Assembly (NCBI GenBank): GCA_003024175.1
Contig: MDYQ01000001.1
Location: forward strand, 62,001-126,000
Length of the DNA: 64,000 nt
Reading direction: 5' to 3'
Origin: Planoprotostelium fungivorum
Taxonomy: Eukaryota > Evosea > Variosea > Cavosteliida > Cavosteliaceae
Position numbers and translations under genes: made by a program. Of this stretch, positions 21,721-32,509 are shown piece after piece. Every line of letters starts with the position of its first letter. Within the stretch, counting starts at the first letter, position 1. Below the pieces are notes generated by a model. The model ran no database searches. It had not been told where the DNA came from and saw only the letters and a program-made list of their open reading frames with translations.

Positions 21721-23567
21721 TTATGATTTCTTCGCTCTCTTAAGAGGGGGTTCTTCTCCTGGAATGTCCTCTCCTGTAAGTAGACTCTCTTCTGTTGGAA
21801 GCATGTTCTCTTCTGTCATTAGACTCTCTATGGGCCTAACGCTCTCTTCTGCAGCAGGTCTGATGGTGTCTTCTGATACATCCTCTCTTCCGCTCTCGTT
21901 GAGAGTCTTATTGGGTGTGGGGGAGGTGGTCCCGTGGTTGAGATGAGTGCAAGTGATGTCGATAGAGCCCTGTATGGCCTTCTGCCTGCGATTCTCCAGG
22001 GTGCGAGCCAGATCGAGGTCATCGTATGCCCCTTTGTAGCTCTTCTCGAATCGAATCTCTCTCCATTCTTGATTGTAGACACATCCATCTGTGCACACCA
22101 ACTGTCCCTTTCCGTATCTGCGCCCTGCCTGCCACTGCTCTTTGTCACCTTCAGATGAAATGTTCCTCTCACCTCTCCAATGTATTTGTCTCCATCAGGC
22201 CATATGAAAGCTCCGATTCCCTTCGTCTTCCCTTCCTGCCATTCTCCTTGATAGTATCTGTCTCTGTCATTCCACGGACTCGGTATTGCATCTCACCTTC
22301 CATTGTCCCAATGAAAAGTTCCCTTTCCATTTCTAGATCCATCCTTCCACTGTCCAGTGTACCTGCTGTCGTTCAGATCTCTTCAAAAGTGCTGTAGAAC
22401 AGACCTCGACCCGTCAGGCCATACGTGCACTCCTTGACCGTTCTTTCTGTGATTGTCCCATTCTCCCGTGTACTGCCTTCCATCCGGCCAGCTGTATGTT
22501 CCGATTCCATTCCTCTTATCATCCTTCCACTGTCCTTCATACGACGTTCCATCGGAATAGGTGTATCGACCGTAGATGTTCCTCTTGTCTTCTCTCCATT
22601 CCCCTATTGAGCCTCAGAGTCGCTTCCTCCCTCTACTTCACCTTCGTATTTCCGTCCGTCCGACCAGAAGAAGACACCATATCCGTGTCTTAAGCTGTCT
22701 TTCCAATCTCCTATGTACTTGTGACCATCGGGTAGCACGAATGTACCTGGAGAACTGCGCAGGATCTGGGGGAATTGTACCTGACGGACGTGAGTCTTGA
22801 GAGAAGATGAGAGCGTACATGGTGACACCGATAGAGCCACTTCCAAGAGCGATGTTCGGGTTTTGTCTCGGACGGAAAGTCTCTCTTACAGAGGGCGTGC
22901 CATGTCATATCATCGTCTACGAGTTTGCACCACTCTTTGCAACACCGACTCATGCTGTGGATGTCTTGTGGAGACAACAGTGAGAGGATATACATCCTAA
23001 TTTCTTCTGGAATGACACCAAAATAACCAGATTGTATGTTGGAGGGTGACAGATATGTCTAGTGCACTTGTTTAGACATGAATAAACATGAGATGACCCA
23101 CCTCTGAAAAGCGGAGAAAAAGTTTGGTAGACTGGATAGACCCTTTCAGCTGGTTCAATTCCCTCTCCAAATCGCACAACAGGTTGCATGATTCTGATTC
23201 TTCTTGGACTTCCGTGGTCATCTGTCTAGTTGTTCGAAGCAGTCTTTCTAAAAGAGCTGTTCAATCGTTAATCCAGCGAGGTATTACTAATCTTACCAAT
23301 CTTCCTCTCGGTAGGCGTGAGCCCAATATCGAAGGGTGTTTTATTCTCTGTATCGTCTTGGCTGTTGTCTCTACATAATCTCAAAGGCGTCTTTTAAAGG
23401 TAAGTCTTATGAACTGGTTGAATCCAAATGTGCACCTCATTGCCCGAATCTTCTCCGTCTTGATCGTCTTCGTGTATGGAATCCCATTCTGTATTACTTT
23501 GTGCTACCAACCGACTTTGTCCCCCAGTTCGATGGCCATTCAGATGATCGGGCGACGCTGGGTTCAT
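21721..23567 (-). CDS. Coiled-coil/F-box/MORN-repeat protein
   Basis: Start MNPASPDHLNGHR at 23565-23567. Spliced exons give an acidic linker (EDDQDGEDSGNE), a coiled coil (ALLERLLRTTRQMTTEVQEE, LERELNQLKGSI), then an F-box beginning IPEEIRMYILSLLSPQDIHS with RCCKEWCKLVDDDMTWHAL. Next come at least seven MORN repeats: DGHKYIGDWKDSLRHGYG, DGTSYEGQWKDDKRNGIG, DGRQYTGEWDNHRKNGQG and others. The C-terminus is acidic and ends LKRAKKS. MORN repeats often bind lipid or act as membrane/cytoskeletal scaffolds; an F-box would connect that to SCF ubiquitination. Linking the coiled-coil exon to the F-box exon is supported by matching phase 0 across the intron near 23050-23102. Confidence 0.7.
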
Positions 23568-23698
23568 TGAACACAGCCACTAATAACTGCTCCGTAATTC
23601 AAGAACTCTATACTAACGTTCTCTCCTAATGGGTTGGACTTTCACTTGCTTGAGAGAATTCAATTTGAATATGAACCTATACAACGAGGAGTTTTCTT

Positions 23699-24183
23699 TT
23701 ATTTCCGAAGAACCACCAGAAAGAAGACTACAAAGAAGACGAACATAAAGAGCATGCACATATGCCATCCCTTACTTTGCTTCGTAATTCGATCTAAGTG
23801 TCTCATCGCTCCTTTCAGTAAGCTCTGAGTTTTCGACATTTCACCGTCCTGAAACGTCTTCAACTCATGACCGTATTGGAATGCAACTCACGAGTTCATC
23901 CAACATCGTATTTCCTTCTTTCAATCCACTCTCTATATCCAGGGCTATTTGTTTCAGGCTTCCTGACATGTAATGTAACGCATCCACCTTTCTACAGTAA
24001 ATAATCAGGAACCAATAGAAATGGGCAATATATCACCTATCATTCTGGTCTAACAGCACTTGCTCGTTCACGCTCACATTGCCACGTAGCTCTGAGGGTA
24101 TGCCCAACACGGAGCGATCATTGTTTCTGCTACTATTAGATAAGTCCTTGACTGAATACGTACCGGTCCTTTCTATTGTTCAT
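23699..24183 (-). CDS. BET1: Bet1-type Qc-SNARE
   Basis: Four exons on the minus strand from ATG at 24181-24183 (MNNRKDRSSRNNDRS). The SNARE helix reads ALHYMSGSLKQIALDIESGL, then EGNTMLDELDGEMSKTQSLL and MRHLDRITKQSKG, with glutamine at the expected ionic-layer region. It is followed directly by a C-terminal transmembrane anchor (MCMLFMFVVFFVVFFLVVL) and RK-stop at 23699. The length, about 115 residues, and the order SNARE motif then tail anchor match Bet1. It acts in ER-to-Golgi vesicle fusion. The gene shares a 104-bp divergent promoter region with ECD. Confidence 0.88.
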
Positions 24184-24287
24184 TCGTGTGCTTGTTGTTG
24201 GTGATGTTACATGTATAAAAAACCTAGTGAAGCTTTTCTTTGAATATTCCACTCATCACATCACATCACATCACCCGATCATCACCT
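24184..24287. promoter_or_regulatory. Bidirectional intergenic region between BET1 and ECD with a TATA-like box
   Basis: Only 104 bp separate the two divergent start codons. The region holds TGTATAAAAAACC near 24211, a TATA-like sequence about 75 bp before the ECD start, and a short direct repeat of TCACA (four copies) just upstream of ECD. Use as a shared promoter follows from the layout and is not proven. Confidence 0.4.
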
Positions 24288-25869
24288 ATGACATCTTATT
24301 CTTCTGATGAAGAAGGTACGTCCAGAGAACATTGTACGGCGAGAATATTCGAGCAAATCAGCCCAACTGAAAGACAATTACGAATCGATTGGCTGAGGGA
24401 GAAACTTTTATGGCCACTCGGGTGTTCTGTCCAACCTTATATCTGGCAAGTTGCACCACCACGGATATCAGCATCTGAGGCAAACAATCAAGAGTTCACT
24501 CTCATCGACTTAGATTATGGAGACAATATAGAGGATGAATGGTACCTCGCTTGGAACCTCTTTCAATATTCGAGGGAGTTCACCTCGTCAGTGGTGGACA
24601 TGACCGATCTGGACGATGGACAATTCCTTCTGGTCGAGGCGGCCTACCACCTTCCAAAATGGCTGGAAGGAGAGATCAGTGAACAGAGAGTGTGGATTCA
24701 CCAAGGCCACCTTCACATCATAAAGCCACCTCAGAGTCCAGCGGAGCTGACCAAGATCCCTATGAAAATGACCATCGAGAGAGCCATAGAGATCGTCCTG
24801 GACAAACAGATCGACACACTTGCCTCCAAGGGTGCACAGAAGGCAATATCCTGCAGGATGAGTGGATATCCTCAGAAGGTCAGTCCCCCTCCCTCTGCTT
24901 CTCCTGACGATAGCAGGTGTCCGAGACTCATCATGTGACCCGATGTCTGTTGCCTCCCAAGGCACTCAAGATCCTCACCGAACATCCACAGCTCATCTCC
25001 ACTGCCATCTCTTCCTTCATCACACGCGACAAGGAATCCTCTCGCTTCTGTCAACGTCCACAACAGTTTGTGGATGCAGAGACTCCTTACTCTCAGAGTG
25101 GACTCACCTCTCGATCCATTCCCATGAATCGGTGTCAATACGCCCAGTTGATGTACCAGAACCTCTTGCCCCATCCCAAGCAGTGTCCCCTACCCCATGA
25201 GAAGGACGTAGAGTACTTACCTACAGTCCTCGGATGGAGGATCACTTGTGGTCTGGAGATCGCCTACCACCAGAACCCTCACCGATTCCAATCTCTCGAA
25301 GAGTCCAAACAAGTACAATCCTTGCCTGAACCAAAAGCCCAAGACGATTCGTGGTTGTACGTCAGCCCACAATACATGGACAGTCTCCTGAGAGAGCATC
25401 AACCCCCCGATGGATCTCTCCCTGGAGGGTGAGTGGTCACATCTCCATCGAATCGCTGACGATCAACAGGCCAGAAGAGTTTACAGAGTTCGACAGTATG
25501 ATCGATCGAGTCAACGAGTTTATGTCGGGGAAGTCAGAATATGATGGAGTGGACAACGAGAGGCGAGAAGGATCAGAGGAAGAAGGAACAGAAGAAGAAG
25601 GAACAGAAGAAGGATCAGAGGAAGAGTGGGGATCGGAGGGAGAGATGGACGAAGAGATGGAAGAGATGATGAGAGGAATGGACGCTGAGCTGAGGAACAT
25701 GGGGGCACTGGGTGAATACGAGAAGAATCCGAAAGGAAAGGAGATGGTGGATGCCAACCTCAACATGGTCAAGAACTTTCTCGATTCCTTCGTCGCTCAG
25801 AATGGAATGTCGGGGCCTGTCACCAATCTCTTGGGAGACCTCAAGGCCATACGCGATAAGATGAAATAA
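24288..25869 (+). CDS. ECD: Ecdysoneless/SGT1-family protein (ECD)
   Basis: ATG 24288 (MTSYSSDEEG). Three exons (24288-24877 region, about 24919-25430, about 25470-25869). Conserved ECD blocks are present: IDLDYGDNIEDEWYLAWNLF, GQFLLVEAAYHLPKWLEG, VWIHQGHLHIIKPPQSP, and in exon 2 SWLYVSPQYMDSLL. The C-terminal exon starts EFTEFDSMIDRVNEFM, then a Glu/Ser-rich acidic stretch (EEEGTEEEGTEEGSEEEW), then NLNMVKNFLDSFVAQNG. ECD proteins take part in pre-mRNA splicing (Prp8 handling) and cell-cycle progression in other eukaryotes. Full length for the family. ATG 24240 upstream is in the same frame but lies in low-complexity TCACA repeats and is less likely. Confidence 0.88.
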
Positions 25870-25927
25870 ATCGAACGTTGTACACATTCAGCTCTTTTCT
25901 CATCGAGTCTACCTCTTTGTATTCGAT

Positions 25928-27553
25928 CTATTTACAGTGTTCGGGGGATGCGTAACCGTCTGACGTCTCCTTCTCATACAAGTGTCCGTAGAGCTCCCAC
26001 CTTGGATGGTCAGTTCTTCTCAATGATGCACTCATCACCCCGAGATGGACAGAAAGTTGTTCGATGATGAATTGTGACCGTTCTGCAAGATGCGGAACTG
26101 GCTGTACGGTGTGGAACAGTTGTAGATGGCCCAGGAGGCCGTCGACCAAGCTGAATTGAGGGATAGATCGTTGACGTGTCTCCGCAGTACCGTCCAGTTC
26201 TTTCCATCGTTGGAACCTTGCAACACCCAATTCCTCAGGGCATCCGCCTTCGTTCCTCCTGTCACAGTCAGCCACGCCATTGAACCGATGGTACCTCCGT
26301 GCTGTATGGTGTAGTGATTGATGATGAAGCTACGAGTAGATCCCAGGTTAACCTGAAGCCAAGAGGAAGGAACGTCCATGGTCCAGAATTCCTTCTTCGT
26401 GTGTTCTAAGATGCTGGTGATGTTTCCCTTCTCCACACTAGAGCTATTCAATCGTATCCTGCCCTTGACGAACGGGTTCACCCAGCCTTCCTTCCCTCCC
26501 TTCGTTCCTGTCTCTATCACTTTGGGCTCTTCTTCTCTCCTCACCTATGTAACAGAACAGTCCATTCTCGTCGAAATCGTTCAAGTATTCCAGTGATATT
26601 GCAAAATCCACTCTCCTTCTCGCTCTGTCTATGTCAACCTATGGCAACAGGACATGCACTGTGTTATTCTTCTCACCCGATCAAGTTGGCATCCACGACA
26701 GATGCTGGGATGTCTTCGTTCTCTCTCACGGTCTTCAACTGGGCATCTGACAAGTAGAGATAGCGTACAGTGGAGTAAAGTTGATCCCTCTCCTCTCGTG
26801 TGACGTGAGAGGTATTCTCGCTGAGATAGTGGCAGACGAGAGAGTAGATACCATACTCGTGGGGGACGCACAGGTCATCTCGTCTGAAAATGAGAGTGAC
26901 CAGATGGATCGGCAAACGATTCAACTCGGTGACATCACTCCCCATCGACGCATCGATGATCCGACTGAAGTGTTTGGCGATGACCGCAACGCACTTGTCC
27001 TCCACCTTTCGATGTCATCTCGTCTCTCCTTCCGTATATAACGATCGACTGAAAGGATGATGAGGCATGATTCACCTCTTGAGCTTGCATTTGAGAGGCT
27101 CTGAGGAGAGTGGAGAGTGCATTCTCGCGTGTGATGTTGTTTATGAGGTATTCACTGGATATCACTTTCAACTGATTGATTCGATAGAAAGAGGCCAAGG
27201 AGAGGATCCAAAGCACATCCTCCCCATTTAGATCGATGCTTCCCGTGTACATGTATTTCAGAATCTTCGCTTCGTATCAGTTGACTCTCAGATCCTTTGC
27301 TCACCTTTGAAAATTGGGATAGAGGATGATCGATCGTCAAGATTTGCTCTTCTGCTGGTGCTTCTCTGAACTTCTCATCAAACCAACCAGATGCAGATGA
27401 TAGAATGATTCGGTGTACAGGGACTGTCACTCCACCCACTCGCAGAGAGGAATCAGCGAATCTCTCATCCTCTAGATATTTGAAAAATCCATCTTCGAAC
27501 GAGGCACCTTTGAATGAGTCGTTGACATTTGTAGCCTCTCCATCCGAGCTCAT
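25928..27553 (-). CDS. BTB-BACK-discoidin (F5/8 type C-like) domain protein
   Basis: Start MSSDGEATNVNDS at 27551-27553. A BTB/POZ domain reads FADSSLRVGGVTVPVHRIIL, ASGWFDEKFRE, LKYMYTGSIDLNGEDVL, FYRINQLKVISSEYL. The BACK-like region has VAVIAKHFSRIIDAS, LPIHLVTLIFRRDD and GIYSLVCHYLSE. The C-terminal exons give a discoidin-like beta-sandwich: WTMDVPSSWLQVNLGSTRSF, HYTIQHGG, LRNWVLQGSNDGKNW, WAIYNCSTPYSQFRILQNG and GWELYGHLYE. This order resembles BTBD9-like proteins. Such proteins usually serve as Cullin-3 substrate adaptors; the ligand of the discoidin part is unknown. The stop is at 25928-25930. The last intron (26005-26042 region) was confirmed by phase. Confidence 0.83.
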
Positions 27554-27624
27554 CAGATGGGACGGAGATCTTCAAATGATCCAATTTAAAATACGAAAAT
27601 TCGAGATCACATCACCGATCCCCA

Positions 27625-28919
27625 ATGTCTGAAAATTACATACCCGTAGGACAATACAGAGGTGCTCTCGATAAGTCTGCTGTCCTGGCCGAGTTCGATG
27701 CATCGCAGGACGAGGAAGAGGCACAAGCATCGATTGATAACTTTATGAAGACCAAGAAATCGAGCGGTAAACACAAGAAAAGGAAGCTAACCTCCAGCTC
27801 TTCTCTTTCACTGAAGCGACACCATTCAGAGAGTAGTTCGAAGAAGTCGCACAAGTCCTCAGCGACCAAACCAACCATACCAAAGAATATCATCAGTCTC
27901 TCTGATAGTGAGGAAGAGCCATCGGATGTAATCGAGGAGGCCTTCTCAGGCAATGTGATCACACCGGGACAGAGAGGTAACAACTATAATTGACGATCTC
28001 AATCTATATCTTTTGTTGGGTTGCTTCATCTGGATCAATTTCGCTGTGGCGATCTGATTTATTATCAGTCGAGCTCTTGAATCCCATGTTGGCCGCTTCT
28101 ATTCAACAAATCGAGTGAGTGAACATTTCTTACACAAGCTCAATCGATCAGGCAAGCAAATCAACAGCTGAATCAACTGAGACAACTGACCAACAGCATG
28201 ACAGACACGACACCGACGAAATCGAATCAGACAAAGAGATCAGGTGCGTCCCGTCGAGTGAATGGAGCATTAAGAGCCACACAGATAGCGTCAAATTTTC
28301 CTTCAAACCGATGGACTTCAACTACAAGACCATCCAATTCGAATGCTTCAAGGACTCACCCTTCACCACAGCCATCAACGATTACGCTCGGCGAGCCAGT
28401 ATCTCGGCGGACAAGATAACCTTGGAGTTGGACGGAATCCCCATCGAGCCCAATCAGACACCCCTCGATCACGATCTCATCGATGGCATCGAGATCGAAG
28501 TCTACGCGAAGAAGAAGGACAGACACTCTGCTCCTAAATTCAACTCCATCGATGTAGGGGAGGACCTTGGGAGTCTACCCCTGGCCCTCTCACAAGAGCC
28601 ATCGCAGACGCAGACGCAGACACAATCGGACAGACCACCGGAGGACTTTGTCAAACTGAAGGTCAGACTGAGCACATCAGACAAGAACACGAAGCCAATG
28701 GGCTTCAAGATCTTGAAGGTGAGAAGAGAGGAGGGAGAGTGCTGAAGAGGACAGGATGATCCCATGTCCAAGTTGATCGAGGGAGTGGCGGCGAGGGCCA
28801 ACTTGAGCAAGACGTCGTTCAAGCTGATGTTTGATGGAGAAGTGATCCGACCAGAACAGACACCGAACGATCTGGACATGGACGACGATGATCTGATAGA
28901 CGCGAACATAAAGAAGTAG
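27625..28919 (+). CDS. Rad60/Esc2/NIP45-like protein with two SUMO-like domains
   Basis: ATG 27625. The N-terminal about 110 residues are low complexity: acidic, then Lys/Ser/His-rich (KHKKRKLTSSSSLSLKRHH), with a candidate SUMO-interacting motif IISLSDSEEE. A middle helix reads NPMLAASIQQIEQANQQLNQ. SUMO-like domain 1 begins FNYKTIQFECFKDSPFTTA and includes LDGIPIEPNQTPLDHDLIDG. SUMO-like domain 2 includes KLIEGVAARANLSKTSF, LMFDGEVIRPEQTPNDL and ends DDDLIDANIKK. Tandem SUMO-like domains plus an acidic SIM are the Rad60/NIP45 plan. These proteins help SUMO conjugation in genome stability. Four introns are inferred, with phase 1 or 2 joins that keep the frame. The stop is at 28917-28919. Confidence 0.82.
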
Positions 28920-29091
28920 AATCGTGTACATCTTTCTTTAAGATTACAGGCGGAGGATTCTCTATTGAATGAAATAGGAAGATAGTTCATGGTTGAGGAG
29001 AGGACGACGATCATCTTGTAGATAACTTCAGGCACCGAGCAGTACGCTGAGCTGAGTGTATATTCAAATCTTGAAATCATACTCTCTCACG

Positions 29092-29331
29092 ATGGATCCA
29101 AACAGCTGGCCAAGGTGACAGCTGAACCAATAATAATTTATCCTTCTGAATGCATTGGTGAATTACTCGTTTCAACCAAACAGAAAGTATGGGCATATGA
29201 GAAGTCAGAACACAGCTGCGATGACTACAGTCCACTCCTCTACCCGCACTCTTCCCGACACAAACAAATGGTTGTCACTTTCCGAGGAAATTTCACAGCC
29301 AATAATCGTTCGCGCAATTGATGAGGGGTGA
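29092..29331 (+). CDS. Possible 57-codon upstream ORF overlapping the F-box-SPRY start
   Basis: ATG 29092 (MDPNSWPR) with one plausible intron (about 29115-29189, GTGACAG to AAACAG) gives a short reading frame: KYGHMRSQNTAAMTTV, then LPDTNKWLSLSEEIS and IIVRAIDEG. It stops with TGA at 29329-29331, whose last base is the first base of the next gene's ATG (TGATG). I do not recognise the peptide. It could be a real small protein, an upstream ORF in the leader of the next gene, or chance. An unspliced frame from 29115 also exists and is rejected as an intron read-through. Confidence 0.3.
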
Positions 29332-30416
29332 TGGAGGACGATGGACAGGAGTGTGGGTTGATTCTACTTCCAAAAGAAGTTCTTTCGCACCTCTTAACCT
29401 TCCTATCTGGCAAAGAACTCCTCACTCTGGGTGAGCGCTGACTTCCTCACGCCTACTGAACATCCTAGGGCTATGTAATAAAGAATTCTACATGTTAATG
29501 AAAGACCAGCACATCTGGCAAACCCTGTATATGACCGTGAGCCACCATTAATCGGCACTCTCTAAACATACAAGGAACACGGTAATTCTCTCATTACAGT
29601 TGTCGAGGGATATAGTTGGAAGAGTAGATACAAGCGAGTCGGTAATCAGATGTCTCTCTTTCAGCACTGATAACCACAGTGGAATGGCAGTGGAACCAAC
29701 AGCAATGCTCAGCCGATCTGACCATCACCCCCAATGGTATGACTGTCTTGCGATCTTCCATACGAGGGTGACGAAGTCAGTTGGGTCAACCTGACAAGCA
29801 CAGAGATTCTCCCACTTGTCAGGCAATACAGAACTTTACAGCAAGGAGGAACACCTTTCAGGTCTTTGTCGAGAGACTGGGTCCATGGATCTCATTTGGC
29901 ATCAGCTCACGTAAGATCATATTGGATAATGCCTCTGTCGTTGGAGCTCAGAGTCATCTCATCAATGTGGCCATGTACCATAAAGGTGGTGCTCTCACCG
30001 TCGCCTTGATCATCGTGCCTCATCACCGTCTCACCTCTTCAGCCAATGGAAAAGTAGAGATCCGACACAACGGAGAATCAGACGTCATCAAAGTGAAATC
30101 CCCCATCAAAGGTGAGAGCGATGAACGAGTGTGACTGATGAGAACAGAGGGAACGAGGGTCATGGTCCGAGTGTGGAAGGGCACAGTCTATTTTTACAAT
30201 CGAGGTGGGTTCATCCTTCTCCTCCCCCTGACAACAACAGGGAGAGAGGTAGCCAGCCTTCCCATTCCAGGCAGAGAGACAGAGACAGAAGACGAGCGTA
30301 CTTTCTATCCAACGGTGTCTCTCTCGTGTGGAACCGTCGTGACGATACAGCCAAAGTTCAACTTTGAAGGAAACGAAAAGTATCTGTCCTTCCTCCACCC
30401 AGGAAGTGACTACTAA
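29331..30416 (+). CDS. F-box-SPRY protein (FBXO45-like architecture)
   Basis: ATG 29331. The F-box reads LLPKEVLSHLLTFLSGKELL, then LCNKEFYMLMKDQHIWQTL. Short exons follow with EGYSWKSRYKRV, as often seen just after an F-box. The remainder is a SPRY-type beta-sandwich: FVERLGPWISFGISSRKIIL, DNASVVGAQSHLINVAMYH, TRVMVRVWKGTVYFYN, FYPTVSLSCGTVVTIQPKF. It ends HPGSDY with TAA at 30414-30416. The layout F-box then SPRY matches FBXO45, a ubiquitin-ligase receptor, although sequence identity to that specific protein cannot be judged here. Seven introns are inferred, two flanking an exon of only 7 nt near 29581; that micro-exon is tentative. Confidence 0.72.
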
Positions 30417-30431
30417 ATTTTGTCTGACTGT

Positions 30432-31845
30432 TTATTCGTCCTCCTTCTTCTGTCTCTTGTTGCTCTCCTTGTTCTCGTGGTACACCTTGTCCATACCCTG
30501 CAGGAAGGCCTCCACACCTTCTCCACTCAGTCACTGACACCCTCACTCCACTCACTGTCGACGTACTCTTGGATTCCCAGCTCCCTCATCATCTCTGTCA
30601 ATTCTCCCGATCGAATGGCTCGACTGAAGACGGACATGGCCTGCTGTACCTTCTCCTCTCAGTCTCTCTTCTACCCTTCTCCTCACCTGTGGGCTCCTCA
30701 GACTGCTGACGATCTCCGCTCGATTCTGATGCTCGGAGGGAAGGTACTGGATGAGCTCCTTCTCCACTTCAGGGTCTCTCAATGTGTTGAAGATCTTGTC
30801 GGCATCCACCACGGAAGACAGGATGACATCCTGTCTCGGTGCCATGTTGAAATTAGACAGGACGCTCTGCAGCTGGGACAGTTGGATGCCTCCGCTGGAG
30901 GTGGGGGCCGCTGCCTGTCTGCTGATGGCGGACAGCATGTTCGCAAAGTCTACCGCGTTGATGGCTGGTTGCGAGGTCGTCGGTTCAGAGGAGGGAGGGG
31001 CTGATGGTGTCTCTGCTCGGGTGACTGGCTCAGGCTGTGTGGAGTTCGGTGTGGGGGTGGGTGTGGCTGCAGAGGGTTGTGGAGCTGTCGGTGGCACATC
31101 AACCTCCATAGTCGAAGAGTTGGAGGGAGCTGTGGAGAATGAATGGAATAGAGTAGAGTAGAACTAACCTGGGGAGGATGGAGTTTGCACGGGAGCTAAG
31201 GGAGGGGGAGATGTTTCTGCACAATGAAGTTAGGAGATATACACGTGTAAAGTATCATGAGGGACGATCATATGAAGCATGGTTAAACATTTTGTCTTGT
31301 ATTCAAAAAATTACAGACGAAGGTTCAGATTTCCTGCTTTCATCAGCGAGAGAATCGCCAGAACATGATGAGGATGAAAGAAAGGGGGAATGAATTGTTG
31401 AAACTCACCTACAGTCTCCGAAGTGTTGTTGATCAGTTGGTTGACCTTCTTGACATTCTCTTCATCCTGGTCTTCTGAGGGGTCCTGTGCCCAAAAGAAA
31501 AGTTTTCTTGCTGAAGTACGAAACTCCAAGAGGAAGACTCTGCCCGTAGTACATTGGCTCACTTTCTTAAATGTAGCTTCACCGGGGAAGATGATCAGAT
31601 TCTGTGGAGATCAGATTTTCTCTCACTTAATCCCTCACATCTTCAACGGCACCGGTTGTTCTGTCCTTCCAAATGATGTGAGTCAATGGGTCTCTTGTCT
31701 GTACGATTTGGAACAGACCCTTTCTGGTATCTGCGGTGAGGCCATGAGTGGTCGTGTTATAGTTGAGTTTTCCTGCTCGGAACTCTACAGCAGGCTTGCT
31801 GTTATGTTCTCCAGCAGATCCAAGTGCGAAGAGATTCTGTGCCAT
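30432..31845 (-). CDS. ADRM1: Proteasomal ubiquitin receptor Rpn13/ADRM1
   Basis: Start MAQNLFALGSAGEHNSK at 31843-31845. The N-terminal Pru domain reads VEFRAGKLNY, KGLFQIVQTRDPLTHIIWKD and VFLLEFRTSARKLFFWAQDP, which fit the ubiquitin- and Rpn2-binding fold. A Pro/Thr/Ser-rich linker follows (PQPSAATPTPTPNSTQPEP). The C-terminal DEUBAD domain reads INAVDFANMLSAI, LQSVLSNFNMAPRQDVILSS, EVEKELIQYLPSEHQ and MREL. The last residues are basic and acidic (KRQKKEDE), stop at 30432-30434. It binds ubiquitin at the 19S particle and activates the deubiquitinase Uch37. An intron of about 200 nt lies between the Pru exon and linker (about 31155-31405). Divergent partner is the small gene at 32033. Confidence 0.92.
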
Positions 31846-32032
31846 GGTGATGATTTTTTGGGGTGATCTGTTGTTCAAACTTGCTGTGACGTCATATGAC
31901 ATTCCTCTACAAATTCAATTTCGATACAAATGAAATCCTGAACCACTTGAGGGAGCGAGTATGAGAACAGAAGTGAAAGCGTGCACAATGTTATCCTCGG
32001 CTGTTCCGATGTATTTTTATCAAATCATCTGA

Positions 32033-32291
32033 ATGGCTTCCAACACAGAAGAGGATTCTAATTCTGTATGATTATCCGATGCAACGGTGCATGAAGAGGA
32101 TGGATGAAGTGGATCATAAGAACAGGGAGGTGTGTTTTGTCAAAAGGTCGCAAGAGAACTTGTAGATGGATGAAACCACGCATATTCGCATTTTATATGC
32201 CAACGAGCATCGGCAGAAACTCAATTGCAAGCACGAGTCGGTTAGGGTTAATAATTCTGCTGTCTTCGACATCACGAAATGTATGTATTAA
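32033..32291 (+). CDS. Possible small protein, unrecognised
   Basis: A spliced frame from ATG 32033 reads MASNTEEDSNS, intron 32066-32096, RMDEVDHKNRE, intron 32130-32165, then a long open exon MDETTHIRILYANEHRQKLN and VNNSAVFDITK, stopping at TAA 32289-32291. Both introns are GT-AG and of the length usual in this window. The donor-like GTATGT at 32281 leaves open that the gene continues. The peptide has no family I recognise. Support is only frame openness and splice-site fit, so this is a weak call. The rest of 31846-32470 shows nothing else. Confidence 0.3.
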
Positions 32292-32469
32292 CCTTCCATC
32301 TCTTCCTCAATTCTCATATCGTATAATGCTTCAATGTTATTTCTCTACACTAAAACTAAATTCATGATCGTTATTGTCCTAGTTTTGATATGTAAAACTA
32401 GAACATCCTAGCACCTGCTGCATTTCATTAATCTCGCTCCACACGAACTCTCACGATCGCACCACAAAT

Positions 32470-32488
32470 CTCGCACTATTAGTGCGAG
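32470..32488. promoter_or_regulatory. Perfect 19-bp palindrome upstream of the adenylyl cyclase gene
   Basis: CTCGCACTA-T-TAGTGCGAG is a perfect inverted repeat with 9-bp arms and a single central base. It lies 21 bp before the ATG at 32510. It could be a dimeric transcription-factor site or, if transcribed, a leader hairpin that affects translation. The match is exact by inspection; the function is inferred from position. Confidence 0.5.
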
Positions 32489-32509
32489 GGACATTTCACT
32501 TCTAGTGAC

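Noticed and set aside
25437-25772. Ser-rich minus-strand open frame
   Set aside because: It is antisense to the Glu-rich tail of ECD, and the poly-Ser content follows from complementing GAA/GAG codons.
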